32,927 nucleotides of DNA from Planctomycetaceae bacterium (GTDB lineage Bacteria; Planctomycetota; Planctomycetia; Pirellulales; Pirellulaceae): assembly GCA_018660825.1 (NCBI GenBank), contig JABJJO010000040.1, positions 1 through 32,927 on the forward strand, written 5' to 3'. The translations under genes and the position numbers were made by a program. Below are positions 1-8,950 of the stretch, in pieces. How positions within the stretch are numbered: position 1 is the first letter of the stretch; each line of letters starts with the position of its first letter. The notes beneath the pieces were generated by a model. The model did not search any database and was not told where the DNA came from. It saw only the letters and a program-made list of their open reading frames with translations.

Positions 1-1147
1 CGCTTCCCAAATAATGATAGGGACGATCACTGCCCACAGCACACCATTGGGCAAAGTGATTTTGCCAGCCTTTTTCGTAGACTGCATAAGCGCTCAGGTC
101 ATAAACTTTATAGCTCTCCACAGCCGAAACGTTCCCCTTAAACTCAGCGTGTTGGGCAGCCGCCCGTTGACCTAGAGAGACTTTGTTTTCCCCCACTTTT
201 TCCGCCGTCATGCCCGTACCTAAAACACCAATCACAAACGGCATCTTGGGTACTTTATACTGCTGGCGAACATCTTTGATAAAGGTGATCATGTTATCTT
301 TGTAATTATCGCGAAAGGGATCTGAAAACTGATCGTTAAATCCTTGAAACCAAACAAAACCAGCTAGATCAAATCCAACACTTTCATCATAGGCGGGATG
401 ATAATCTTTAAGGTTTGCTAGAACTTCATCAACCTTCTCGGACATCATGCGGTAGTTTAGCCCCGTATCCTTTTTAATTTGTTCCACTTTATCTGAAGCG
501 AGTTCTTTCTCGTTCAACTCATACGCTCCGGCGGATGGTGGTCGAAAATTATAATGCAGCGACTTGCCGCCCCAGGATGTTTTGATAATCAGAATGGGCG
601 CATCAAGTTGTTTCGCCAACGACATACCAAAACCGAGTTCCGGTCCGATCTTGTCACCGCTGCCACCATATCCAACGGTTAACGGTCCTGATTTGCGACT
701 ATTGTCAGCGATCGAACTGATATAAACGCGATCAGATACAGCAAAGGTGCCTTTGATTTTTGAGGTTTTCGCATCGTAATCCGCCTGTAAAACTTCGATC
801 TGTTTTCGAGCCGCAGCGATTTGCTGTTCGCCGACAATTTCCTTCTTGCGAATCTGATTATTGATCGCATCACGTTCAATGCGAACAGCGATCTGTGCAT
901 CCACTTCCGCCCGTGTCACTTTTGTGCCCGGATTAAAGACAAACCCTGCTAGATCATTTACTTCTTGTCGTTCATCTGCGAACAACCTTGGAATGGTAAT
1001 ATAATTAGCGTGCCCCACCATATTGGACTGACCCGCCAGGATAAAAACCTGAAGCTTCTTGGAATCTGGTTCACGAGCGTCCAAGTGAACCGACCCACTC
1101 AGGACAAGAAAAAGAATAAGCAGTTTGCTACGGAACGTATCTGTCAT
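1..1147 (-). CDS. Sialate O-acetylesterase-like SGNH hydrolase (SASA/DUF303 type), 3' part cut by window edge
   Basis: The minus frame opens with ATG at 1147-1145 and stays open to base 1, giving 382 residues without a stop, so the C-terminus is missing. A hydrophobic signal peptide covers about residues 8-24. The nucleophile block AGQSNM lies at residues 38-43 (Ser41), followed later by a TSWGGKS block and FVWFQGFND, which are the usual blocks of the SASA carbohydrate-esterase family. The last visible residues, YHYLGS, match the usual C-terminal block with the catalytic-region His. About 70 charged residues between the first and second blocks (near residues 70-135) look like a helical insertion. 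The family removes acetyl esters from sugars; the substrate cannot be read here. Only a weak GGA lies upstream of the start. Export and SGNH chemistry are well supported, but the substrate is not. Confidence 0.88.
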   Translation of the reverse strand, partial: MTDTFRSKLLILFLVLSGSVHLDAREPDSKKLQVFILAGQSNMVGHANYITIPRLFADERQEVNDLAGFVFNPGTKVTRAEVDAQIAVRIERDAINNQIRKKEIVGEQQIAAARKQIEVLQADYDAKTSKIKGTFAVSDRVYISSIADNSRKSGPLTVGYGGSGDKIGPELGFGMSLAKQLDAPILIIKTSWGGKSLHYNFRPPSAGAYELNEKELASDKVEQIKKDTGLNYRMMSEKVDEVLANLKDYHPAYDESVGFDLAGFVWFQGFNDQFSDPFRDNYKDNMITFIKDVRQQYKVPKMPFVIGVLGTGMTAEKVGENKVSLGQRAAAQHAEFKGNVSAVESYKVYDLSAYAVYEKGWQNHFAQWCAVGSDRPYHYLGS

Positions 1148-1277
1148 GTTTCAATCCAATTAAAAGTTGAATTTGTAAATCGGCGCACCCCCACACACAG
1201 CGAGGCAATAATCTAAATCGCTGAACCGCAATCCACTTCAAAACATTTCCGCTGTCGGGTTATCCCTGTTCGCGAAC

Positions 1278-1769
1278 CTATTTTTTCGGTGCAGGCTTCT
1301 TCGCATTTGCCCCACGCACTCTGCTCGCTTTGCGTTGTTCATCGGTCAACAGAGCCTGAACGTCTTTGAAGTATTTCTGGTTGAGTTGCTTTACTTCAGC
1401 GAGAATCTTGGCTTGCTCCTCGGTGTATTTTCCAGCTGCATCCGCTGCGGCGGTCGCTTCTTTTCCTTTGACTCCGTCCGCTTTCGCCTTGGCTCGAGCC
1501 GCCTGCACTGCCTTAGTCTGTTCCGGAGTTAAGTTCGCCTTTTTACGCAAGGCATTCATCTTGGGACTCACTACAGCAGCAAGCTTCTTAATACTGGCTA
1601 CCTGTTCTTCAGTAAGTTCCGCCTTGGCATGCCGCTTGATTGTATTCTCAGCCAGCTTGGCTCCGATTGCAGTAGGTTTTTTTTGTTTGTTTGGTTTGTC
1701 TTGTGCATTGGCCGTCACGGACGTAATGACGAGTAATAAAACCGTGGTGAGTGTAGTGAATCTGAACAT
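1278..1769 (-). CDS. Small secreted Lys/Ala-rich protein with four LTxEQ repeats
   Basis: This 163-residue protein starts with a clear signal peptide (residues 1-22, ending ANAQ) and is then almost entirely charged helix. Four copies of an [L/Y]-T-x-E-Q motif occur at about residues 52-56, 80-84, 115-119 and 141-145, spaced 26-35 residues apart. LTxxQ motifs are known from the Spy/CpxP periplasmic stress chaperones, and many planctomycetes encode small secreted proteins with similar repeats. Whether this one shares that function is unknown. The C-terminus is very basic (KKPAPKK). It lies downstream of the esterase start in the same direction, with no sign of co-transcription. The antisense reading of 157 residues over the same stretch is a shadow. 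Confidence 0.8.
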   Translation of the reverse strand: MFRFTTLTTVLLLVITSVTANAQDKPNKQKKPTAIGAKLAENTIKRHAKAELTEEQVASIKKLAAVVSPKMNALRKKANLTPEQTKAVQAARAKAKADGVKGKEATAAADAAGKYTEEQAKILAEVKQLNQKYFKDVQALLTDEQRKASRVRGANAKKPAPKK

Positions 1770-2181
1770 CGTTATTAGTCCTAATATATTGGAAAGAAAA
1801 GGTGTGCGTTATTTTTTTACTAGCCAAATTGTAACTTGATTTTCGTTAGTATAGTAGTAGGACAGCTTGCCAACCAACAGAACAACAGACCGGGGAACGA
1901 CCACGAACTCTGGAAAGATCAACGCTTTTCCATTCGATTTCATGCCTTTGTTCGTTTATTCTGGTAAGGGTAGTATATTTCCAACTACCAACGACTGCAT
2001 GAACAAACGTTTCGTCAGTTCCGTTGGCAACCTCAACTCAATAAACACCAAACTCCAACAATACTAAAATGACGTGTCTCAACAACATTTAAAGTACTAC
2101 AATGACATAGTCTCGGCGGTTGCCATTTAAGTCTATTCCAGCATTAAACAAAAATCCTTTCGCGTAAAAAGAGAGCGTTGT
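1770..2181. other. Intergenic stretch between divergent genes
   Basis: This 412-base stretch separates the minus-strand LTxEQ gene from the plus-strand DUF1552 gene and should hold both promoters. Apart from an imperfect tandem repeat at 2062-2132, I see no convincing gene. A 66-codon ORF at 1867-2067 has no family resemblance and an Asn/Thr-rich composition typical of chance reading. Confidence 0.5.
2062..2132. repeat. Imperfect tandem direct repeat upstream of the DUF1552 gene
   Basis: Unit A (2062-2095) and unit B (2095-2132) share the pattern TACTAnAATGAC, then GTCTC, then CATTTAA with AGT at the end. Unit B has a few extra bases. The two copies lie head to tail, 50 bases before the start of the DUF1552 gene. 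A repeat placed like this could be an operator or activator-binding site, but that is inference. Confidence 0.5.
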
Positions 2182-3453
2182 ATGCGATCCACACTAAAAC
2201 GACGCAGTTTTCTAAAAGGCGCCGGTGTAGCTATCGCGATGCCCATGCTCGAAGCGATGGTTCCCCCCAGTTACGCATCCACCCAAACCGCTAAGCCCGT
2301 CAAACGCTTTGTTTGTTTGTCCAATAATTATGGCATCTATAAAAAAACTTTTTTTCCCACGTCCGAACAAACGACAGCAAACTACGACATACCCGCGACA
2401 CTAGCACCTCTAGAAAAACACCGCCAAGACTTCACGGTTTTTTCAAATCTCGATCATGGCAACACAATAGGGCATCAGGGGGTACCTGTACTACTAAGCG
2501 GTGTACGCCCTCACCTCGCATCGCAATTCCCTGAGGGCAACATCAGTCTAGATCAAAAAATAGCAGAGTTTGTGGGAGCGGATACACGATTCTCGTCTAT
2601 GACGTTACGAGTCAATGAATCCAATTTTGTCAGTTTTACACGCACGGGAGTCCAAGTTCCCGCTATTGATTTACGTCAAATGTATCGGGCCTTGTTTCTG
2701 GCGGACAGCAAAGACCAGACGGCCACTTCCGCCGAACGACTGAAACGACACAACAGCATCCTCGATGTGGTCATGGAAAAAGCCAACGCTGTTAACAGAC
2801 AGCTTGGCAAACGAGACCAACGCAAATTCACAGAATATCTTGATGCCGTACGGTCTTTAGAAAAGAAAATCGTCCAACAACAACCTTGGCTCTACAAACC
2901 TAAACCCCAAACCGAACATCCTGAACCCGCTCAAGGGAACGGTACTGCCGCAGATCTCAAAGCCATGGTTGAGTTAATTGCTCTAGCAATTCAGACGGAC
3001 TCGACACGCGCCATCACCCTTTCATCCGGATTCGTAAATGGTGATTTTGGCCTAAACGGCGGGTACCACGGTTTCTCCCATCACGGCGAACGGCCGGATC
3101 ACATTGCTGCTTTAAACCTCATCGAACGTAATAAAATCACACAAATGTCTTACTTGATAGACCTATTGAAGGCACAGGAAGACACTATCAACGGCGGAAC
3201 GCTATTTGATCATACTTCGATCCTCTTTGGATGTGGTATGGCAACGGGGCCACATTCGACCCGGAATCTTCCACTATTATTGGCTGGAGGCGGATTCAAA
3301 CTTGGCGAACACATGGTATGCCCGGACACTCCCGCCCAACGAATCCCCGCAGCTAATCTTCTACTCTCAATTCTTCAAAATCACGGCTTGGAGCTTGATC
3401 GCTTTGGGCCCAGTACAGGTACGCTGACCGGCCTTCAACGCAATACCGCATAA
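2182..3453 (+). CDS. DUF1552 protein exported by the twin-arginine pathway
   Basis: The 423-residue product begins with a textbook Tat signal: R7-R8 in RRSFLKG, then a hydrophobic stretch AGVAIAMPMLEAM. The rest matches the DUF1552 family (sulfatase-like fold, no known reaction), with the conserved starts of VKRFVCLSNNYGIY, the segment STRAITLSSGF, and a GMATGPHSTRNLPLLLAGGG region. The start is supported by GAGAG about seven bases upstream. Its stop overlaps the ATG of the DUF1592 gene by one base (TAATG), so the pair is translationally coupled. This pairing is nearly universal in planctomycetes and suggests the two work together in the periplasm, possibly in oxidative polymer breakdown. The reaction is unknown. 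Confidence 0.9.
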   Translation: MRSTLKRRSFLKGAGVAIAMPMLEAMVPPSYASTQTAKPVKRFVCLSNNYGIYKKTFFPTSEQTTANYDIPATLAPLEKHRQDFTVFSNLDHGNTIGHQGVPVLLSGVRPHLASQFPEGNISLDQKIAEFVGADTRFSSMTLRVNESNFVSFTRTGVQVPAIDLRQMYRALFLADSKDQTATSAERLKRHNSILDVVMEKANAVNRQLGKRDQRKFTEYLDAVRSLEKKIVQQQPWLYKPKPQTEHPEPAQGNGTAADLKAMVELIALAIQTDSTRAITLSSGFVNGDFGLNGGYHGFSHHGERPDHIAALNLIERNKITQMSYLIDLLKAQEDTINGGTLFDHTSILFGCGMATGPHSTRNLPLLLAGGGFKLGEHMVCPDTPAQRIPAANLLLSILQNHGLELDRFGPSTGTLTGLQRNTA

Positions 3454-6440
3454 TGCCACGTTTTATTCTTGCACTAACCGTTACTCTGGTATCCCTGAGT
3501 TCTATACAAGCGGCAGTTCCGCTCAGTAAAGTACAACCCTTTCTGCAAAAGCACTGCAACGAATGCCATGGTGCAAAAAAACAGGAGAACAACAAGCGAT
3601 TTGATTCGCTATCGACCAAGCTCTCGGACATACCAACAATCCAAGGCTGGCAAGAAATTCTCGATCAACTGAATTCTGGAAATATGCCACCGGAAGATCA
3701 ACCTCCACCAGAGGCTAACGAGCTAACTCGAGTCATCAATATTTTGACGGCTCAACTAAAAGAAGCCTATGCACAACACCGAAGCACCGGCAGCCAAACA
3801 GTGGCGCGGCGGCTCAATCGTTTCGAACTACGGAATACCATTCGGGATTTGCTCTACATCAACGATCCAGAACTACGGGTCGGAAACGTTTCCAAACTGG
3901 TGGATAATAATGGTAACGGTCGGGTTGAAAACACCAGCTCCGATCCATTTCGATCTTTTCCCAAAGATGAAATCGAAGGAGGTTTTGACAATATTGGTGA
4001 CCGCCTCGTCATGTCTGATTTCCTCCTGCAATTAATGCTCGATGCGGCCGAGGAAAGTCTGGCACTGGCAACAGAAATGTCATCGCCGCCCGATCTGAGT
4101 CCCCGTCGGTTTTCCGGTCATATTAATAAAAGGGGCACCGGCGATCTGGAACTCTACTCCCGTGAGCTCCATCCTGATTTCGATGTTTTATATCGTGCCG
4201 CAACCCTTAGCTCCGATCAACTGGGCGGTGGCGTCGGTACTTCCCTCCGATATCAGATTACTATCGAGGTTTCCGGCCACAACCAGAAACATCCATGGGT
4301 TGAACTAATGCCCCACGATCAAGATGAACCCTTTCTATTGGGAATACGACTTTTCAAATCTCGTACTCGTAACGACCACATCCCACTTACTCAAATAAAA
4401 CTGCCCGGAGACGGGAAAATCCACACGTTCACATTTGAAACATGGATCGACAAGCAATGGCTTCCACAGTTGACTTGGGACAACGGCCCATCCCCGCGAA
4501 GTGCCCGTACCGATCTAATCATGCAGAAATACCTTGCCCAACACTATAGAAAAGCACCTGATGCCAAGGAATTTCCTAAAAAAGAGGAGTACAACACCGC
4601 CCGCGATGCTTGGGCTCGTGAGATGGCTGTCACGCTTATCCAGAATTATAAAGGGCCTAGTGTTCATGTTCATAGTCTCACCTTGAAACCTCTTATGGAT
4701 CAATGGCCTCCAAAAAGTCATACCGCTCTGTACGGTATGGATCCTGACAAATCGGTCAACATGGAAGCATTATTGCTCAATTTTGCCGAGCGCGCCTTTC
4801 GCAGACCCGTTACGCCAGACGAAGTCGCACCCTACGTTGCCCTAGTCCAAGCCCAATTAGATCCCCTTCAATCCCCCTCGCCTAAAACAATCGAGGATCT
4901 AACCTACAAGTCCTATCAAGGAAGCTGGTCGAAACTTCCTGATTTTTCCACCCTCACACCTACGAGGCAAGGCACACTCGATAGTGGTCTGCTGGACCTT
5001 AGACCGGCAAAAATTGATGAACACTTTGGCATGGTCTTTGAAGGGAAGATAACCGCGCCTCAGGCAGGAACCTATCAATTCAAAATGGCATCCGACGATG
5101 GATCACGGTTGACTATCAATGGAAATGCCGTCATCGAGCACGACGGACTGCACGGAGCCTCTACAAAGAATGGACAAATTTCACTAACTGCGGGGGCTCA
5201 CCCTCTTCGAGTTGAATACTTTGCTTATGGCAAACCGAATAGCCTACAAGCTTTCTGGAGTGGACCTGGGTTCGATTCGGAACCACTGGCCGTCGTTAAA
5301 TCCAATCCTCAACAACCCCACAACGTCAGCCCGAACATCTTACGGAGGATGGCAGCGTTACGGGCCGGGTACACGGCAATCCTCTGTTCGCCGGATTTTC
5401 TCTATCTGCGGGAGAAACCTGGGCAATTAAACAATTACGAACTTGCTTCGCGGCTTAGTTATTTTCTTTGGTCCTCTATGCCGGATGCAACCTTAAGAGA
5501 ATTGGCTAAAACAGGACAATTAACCAACAAGTCCGTACTCTTGCGGCAAGTAGACCGCATGCTGGACGATCCGAAAGCTGCAGCCTTTACCAGACACTTT
5601 ACCGAGCGTTGGTTGAGACTCGACAAAATCAGCGACAGCCCTCCTGAACGAAACGGCCCCTTCCGCGTGTATTGGGATCGGCAGTTCGAGCCACAACTCA
5701 TTGCCCAAACGGATGCTTATTTCGCCGACCTTCTCAAAACGAATGGCTCCATCAATGCTTTGATCGATTCCGATTACACTTTTTTGAACGAATCCATTGC
5801 CACCATTTTCTATCAACGTGATGATGTCAAGGGAGATTTCCTCCGCAAGGTACCTACCAACGATCCTCGTCGCGGAGGCATCCTGACTCAGCCGAGCGTC
5901 ATGACTGCAACTGCCAACGGCGTTGACACTTCTCCTGTCATACGAGGTGCATGGTTATTGGAAAATATCCTCGGCACACCACCTCCACCACCCCCACCGG
6001 ATGTCGAACCGCTTTCACCTGATCTCCGTTCTGCCAAGTCCATCGGAGAACAACTCGCAATTCATCGGAATCAGCAGGCGTGCAACAACTGTCATCGCAA
6101 ATTTGATCCTCTTGGGTTTGCTTTCGAAAACTTCGATCCCATCGGGCGTTGGCGAGACAAATACCGTGGGGCCCGCGACAATATCGATACATCCACAACG
6201 ACAGCGAATGGATACAAATTGGCGGACATTGTTGAACTCAAGAAAATGTTGATCGAGCAAGAACAGCAGGTCACTCGTTGCCTAACCGAAAAACTACTGG
6301 CCTATTCCAGCGGGCGAATTTTGGAACCCACCGATCGAGGTGACGTTGATGAAATCGTGCTTAAGTTGCAGGCCGATGGTAACCGCATCCGAGACCTGAT
6401 CAAACTGATTGTTCAAAGTCACGTGTTTCTGACAAAATAG
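3453..6440 (+). CDS. Planctomycete cytochrome protein: PSCyt1 - DUF1587 - DUF1595 - PA14 - DUF1592 - DUF1588 - DUF1585
   Basis: This is a 995-residue secreted protein with a signal peptide at residues 1-20. A c-type heme site CNECH at residues 35-39 marks the PSCyt1 domain. It is followed by a DUF1587-like block (about 119-200), a DUF1595-like block with ERAFRRPVTPDE (about 435-465), and a PA14 domain (about 508-612: FEGKITAPQAGTYQF, SDDGSRL). Then come DUF1592 (about 640-740), DUF1588 with GILTQPSVM and a run of seven prolines, and DUF1585. A second CNNCH lies at residues 877-881. PA14 is a sugar-binding fold, so the protein may bring heme chemistry to a carbohydrate. Two heme sites suggest electron transfer, but no activity has been shown for the family as far as I know. 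It overlaps the DUF1552 gene by one base. The proline run should need elongation factor P. Confidence 0.93.
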   Translation: MPRFILALTVTLVSLSSIQAAVPLSKVQPFLQKHCNECHGAKKQENNKRFDSLSTKLSDIPTIQGWQEILDQLNSGNMPPEDQPPPEANELTRVINILTAQLKEAYAQHRSTGSQTVARRLNRFELRNTIRDLLYINDPELRVGNVSKLVDNNGNGRVENTSSDPFRSFPKDEIEGGFDNIGDRLVMSDFLLQLMLDAAEESLALATEMSSPPDLSPRRFSGHINKRGTGDLELYSRELHPDFDVLYRAATLSSDQLGGGVGTSLRYQITIEVSGHNQKHPWVELMPHDQDEPFLLGIRLFKSRTRNDHIPLTQIKLPGDGKIHTFTFETWIDKQWLPQLTWDNGPSPRSARTDLIMQKYLAQHYRKAPDAKEFPKKEEYNTARDAWAREMAVTLIQNYKGPSVHVHSLTLKPLMDQWPPKSHTALYGMDPDKSVNMEALLLNFAERAFRRPVTPDEVAPYVALVQAQLDPLQSPSPKTIEDLTYKSYQGSWSKLPDFSTLTPTRQGTLDSGLLDLRPAKIDEHFGMVFEGKITAPQAGTYQFKMASDDGSRLTINGNAVIEHDGLHGASTKNGQISLTAGAHPLRVEYFAYGKPNSLQAFWSGPGFDSEPLAVVKSNPQQPHNVSPNILRRMAALRAGYTAILCSPDFLYLREKPGQLNNYELASRLSYFLWSSMPDATLRELAKTGQLTNKSVLLRQVDRMLDDPKAAAFTRHFTERWLRLDKISDSPPERNGPFRVYWDRQFEPQLIAQTDAYFADLLKTNGSINALIDSDYTFLNESIATIFYQRDDVKGDFLRKVPTNDPRRGGILTQPSVMTATANGVDTSPVIRGAWLLENILGTPPPPPPPDVEPLSPDLRSAKSIGEQLAIHRNQQACNNCHRKFDPLGFAFENFDPIGRWRDKYRGARDNIDTSTTTANGYKLADIVELKKMLIEQEQQVTRCLTEKLLAYSSGRILEPTDRGDVDEIVLKLQADGNRIRDLIKLIVQSHVFLTK

Positions 6441-6458
6441 AACACGGTGACCAACGCT

Positions 6459-7793
6459 TTATTCGACAATTTTGATCCGAATCCGCCGATATTCCATTTG
6501 TCCTCGATCGCCTTCAAGACCAATCGGTCCGGTGGCCGGCACCGTCATATTATCCGTCAGTAATTCGCCGTTACAGGTAGCATGCGCTACACCACCGGTA
6601 ACCTTGACCACAAGTTCGTTCCAAAGCTGGGGCTTATAGCTTTTCAGATCCTTGTAGGGACCGGCCAGCACATAGTCTCGGCATTGAAGTTGCGGTTTAC
6701 GAATAAAAACACCGCTATCCGCATTAGGAGTGGCTCGAAACTCAAGCTTCAGCACAAAATCACTCGCAAATTCTGTGGTTGTCCACAATTGCTGAATGCG
6801 TCGACCCTCAGCGGGCGTGGTGACCACCAACCGACCGTTCACCGCCCGATAACGTTGATCACTGCTTTGTGTTTGACCTTTGAAATCTTCGGCTTGCTTG
6901 ATTTGGACAAACACCGGCGCGCCTGGTCGTGGATTTTTAGGAGGGTTGCGGGGAGGAGTCGGACGAAATCCCCATCCTGTCAGATCGCGACCGTTGAAAA
7001 GGCTCTGGAACCCTTCTTCCAGTTCAAACGCATCCGGCTCGGTTTCCATAAAACCAAACGTGGCCAAGATGGGATTCAATGCACTGGCCCATTTCGAATA
7101 GCCGGCCGCATTGAGATGGAGCAAATCCGGAAAATAGGGCGGCAACGCATTGCCGGTTCCATCGTCAAAAAGTGTGAAGGTATCAACAACGGTGATTTGG
7201 GAATCATTGCGGACAACATTTTCGTAGAGCTGATTTACTTTCTGAATTTTCTCAGTCGGTCGCTTCTTGACCGCAGAGCTAGGAAACATCCGGCACAGAA
7301 TAATGGGCATCGCGGGGTTATGTTGCTGCAGTGCTTTGATGATCTTCGTAAAGTTCCGCGCAATGAGTTCAGGCTCGAGCCCAATCTCAATGTCATTGGT
7401 ACCCATCAAAATGACCACGGCTTTAGGATTCAGTGCTAGAACATCCTGCTCAAGTCGGATGAGCATCCCGCGAGTGGTATCACCTCCAATGCCACGATTC
7501 GCCAGCTTGACGCCAGCGAAATGTCCTCGAAATGTTGGGCCCCAACCCTGCGTGATTGAGTCTCCCAAAAATACAACCGTTCCCTGATCCTGTTTAATCT
7601 GCGTAGACCATTGTTCTCGGAGTCGGGCCCATGTATTTACGTAACCTGCATATCGTCGCAGAGCGCCTTCTCCAGGAAGGTCTTTTTCCGCGGCAACGGA
7701 AGGTAAGGCGTATTTGCTGTCCTGCGCGTCTAGGACAAGAGCGGATGACACGAAAATGGACAGTAACAAAACAAAACGGGGCATTACATACAT
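6459..7793 (-). CDS. Secreted SGNH/GDSL hydrolase fused to a DUF1080 domain
   Basis: The open frame extends to 7853, but AAGGA lies eight bases before the ATG at 7793-7791, so I place the start there (444 residues). A signal peptide ends near residue 24 (LDAQ). The SGNH domain has all its blocks: GDSI with Ser79, GIGGD at 101-105, GTND with Asn133, and D223-x-x-H226 in DLLHL. The C-terminal half from about residue 260 is a DUF1080 (3-keto-disaccharide hydrolase, LamG-like) domain opening with FQSLFNGRDLTGW. The first domain probably removes ester groups from sugars, and the second binds or cleaves sugar derivatives. The gene is divergent from the pectate lyase across 86 bases, so the two may share control. 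It converges on the DUF1592 gene with an 18-base gap. Confidence 0.9.
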   Translation of the reverse strand: MYVMPRFVLLLSIFVSSALVLDAQDSKYALPSVAAEKDLPGEGALRRYAGYVNTWARLREQWSTQIKQDQGTVVFLGDSITQGWGPTFRGHFAGVKLANRGIGGDTTRGMLIRLEQDVLALNPKAVVILMGTNDIEIGLEPELIARNFTKIIKALQQHNPAMPIILCRMFPSSAVKKRPTEKIQKVNQLYENVVRNDSQITVVDTFTLFDDGTGNALPPYFPDLLHLNAAGYSKWASALNPILATFGFMETEPDAFELEEGFQSLFNGRDLTGWGFRPTPPRNPPKNPRPGAPVFVQIKQAEDFKGQTQSSDQRYRAVNGRLVVTTPAEGRRIQQLWTTTEFASDFVLKLEFRATPNADSGVFIRKPQLQCRDYVLAGPYKDLKSYKPQLWNELVVKVTGGVAHATCNGELLTDNMTVPATGPIGLEGDRGQMEYRRIRIKIVE

Positions 7794-7879
7794 TGCGGAT
7801 ATCCTTAAAGTGTTAAAATCAATTCCACAGTTTAATTGGTTAACGCCCCCCAAATCAATCGCCGCTGATCGGATTTTTT

Positions 7880-8905
7880 ATGCCACGCCTGCGATCTCTC
7901 CAACTCACACTATTAATATCGTTACTTAACTTTGCTTTACCCGTATGCGGTGACAACTTACTGCAGACGGCCAATAACATACTGTTGTATCAGCGGAACA
8001 CTGGAGGTTGGCCTAAAAATTACGATAGGGATGCCAAGTTATCCGAGACGGAACGCACACAGTTGAAACTGGATAAAGCACAAACCGACTCAACAATCGA
8101 CAATGGTGCCACCCACCGCGAAATCCGGATTCTGGCGAAAGCCTACCACCGGTTAGGAAATCAACAATTTCAAGATGCCGCTGTTGCCGGTGTGAAATAC
8201 CTGCTACAGGCACAATACGATAACGGGGGGTGGCCTCAACGCTATCCTCAGCCCAGCAGTTACCACCAGCATATTACGTATAACGACGATGCCATGATCG
8301 GCGTGATGAATTTGTTTCGTAACATTGTGCAGGGTTCTGGCGATCTTGAATTTGTATCCAGCGATATCCGCAGACAATGTGACCGAGCACTGCAGCGCGG
8401 TCTACAATGTATCCTCAAAACACAAATCAGAGTTGATGGCAGATTAACGGCATGGTGTGCTCAGCATGACGTCAAGACACTCGCGCCGGCAAAGGCTCGA
8501 TCCTATGAACTCCCATCCATCAGTGGCAACGAATCGGTTGGTATCGTCCGCTACCTGATGAAGATCGAGGATCCTGACAATGATGTCGTTGCGGCAATTG
8601 AAGGTGCAATCTCTTGGTTTGAAAGTGCCCAGCTAAAAGGGCTGCGGCAGATTAAGGTTGCAGCTCCCGCGGCGCCCAATGGAATGGACATAAAAGTAAT
8701 TCCTGACCCATCTGCGCCTCCCTTATGGGCACGCTTCTATGATCTGCAAACCCAGCAACCTTTTTTTTGCAGCCGCGACGGCATTCCCAAAAAAACCATC
8801 GCCGAAATTTCTCATGAACGACGCAATGGCTATTCATGGTTGGGTACTTATGCTGCAGAACTGTTACAAAAACACTATCCCCAGTGGAAGAAGGATCATG
8901 GTTAA
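7880..8905 (+). CDS. pelA: Pectate lyase, polysaccharide lyase family 10
   Basis: The 341-residue secreted protein (signal peptide about 1-24) carries the signature blocks of PL10 lyases: NTGGWPKNYD (40-49), DSTIDNGATHREI (70-82), GGWPQRYP (116-123), TYNDDAM (133-139), AWCAQHD (191-197), RSYELPSISGNES, ARFYDLQT and PFFCSRDG, then ERRNGYSWLGTYA near the end. The enzyme cleaves polygalacturonate by beta-elimination, using calcium, outside or in the periplasm. Length equals a single catalytic domain with no binding module. It is divergent from the SGNH-DUF1080 gene and followed 45 bases later by the di-heme oxidoreductase in the same direction. The family assignment is firm; the symbol is the common family name. 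Confidence 0.92.
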   Translation: MPRLRSLQLTLLISLLNFALPVCGDNLLQTANNILLYQRNTGGWPKNYDRDAKLSETERTQLKLDKAQTDSTIDNGATHREIRILAKAYHRLGNQQFQDAAVAGVKYLLQAQYDNGGWPQRYPQPSSYHQHITYNDDAMIGVMNLFRNIVQGSGDLEFVSSDIRRQCDRALQRGLQCILKTQIRVDGRLTAWCAQHDVKTLAPAKARSYELPSISGNESVGIVRYLMKIEDPDNDVVAAIEGAISWFESAQLKGLRQIKVAAPAAPNGMDIKVIPDPSAPPLWARFYDLQTQQPFFCSRDGIPKKTIAEISHERRNGYSWLGTYAAELLQKHYPQWKKDHG

Positions 8906-8950
8906 TCGGACCGAGACTACGACATCACCAGTAACCACCACAATCCTTTA

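Noticed and set aside
1366-1839. 157-codon plus-strand ORF over the LTxEQ gene
   Set aside because: It is antisense to a gene with a clear signal peptide and repeats, and its own sequence looks like no family.
1867-2067. 66-codon plus ORF in the intergenic gap
   Set aside because: Low-complexity Asn/Thr-rich composition, no ribosome site and no family pattern.
6582-7439. 285-codon plus ORF under the SGNH-DUF1080 gene
   Set aside because: The minus-strand gene there has all SGNH and DUF1080 motifs, so this is its shadow.
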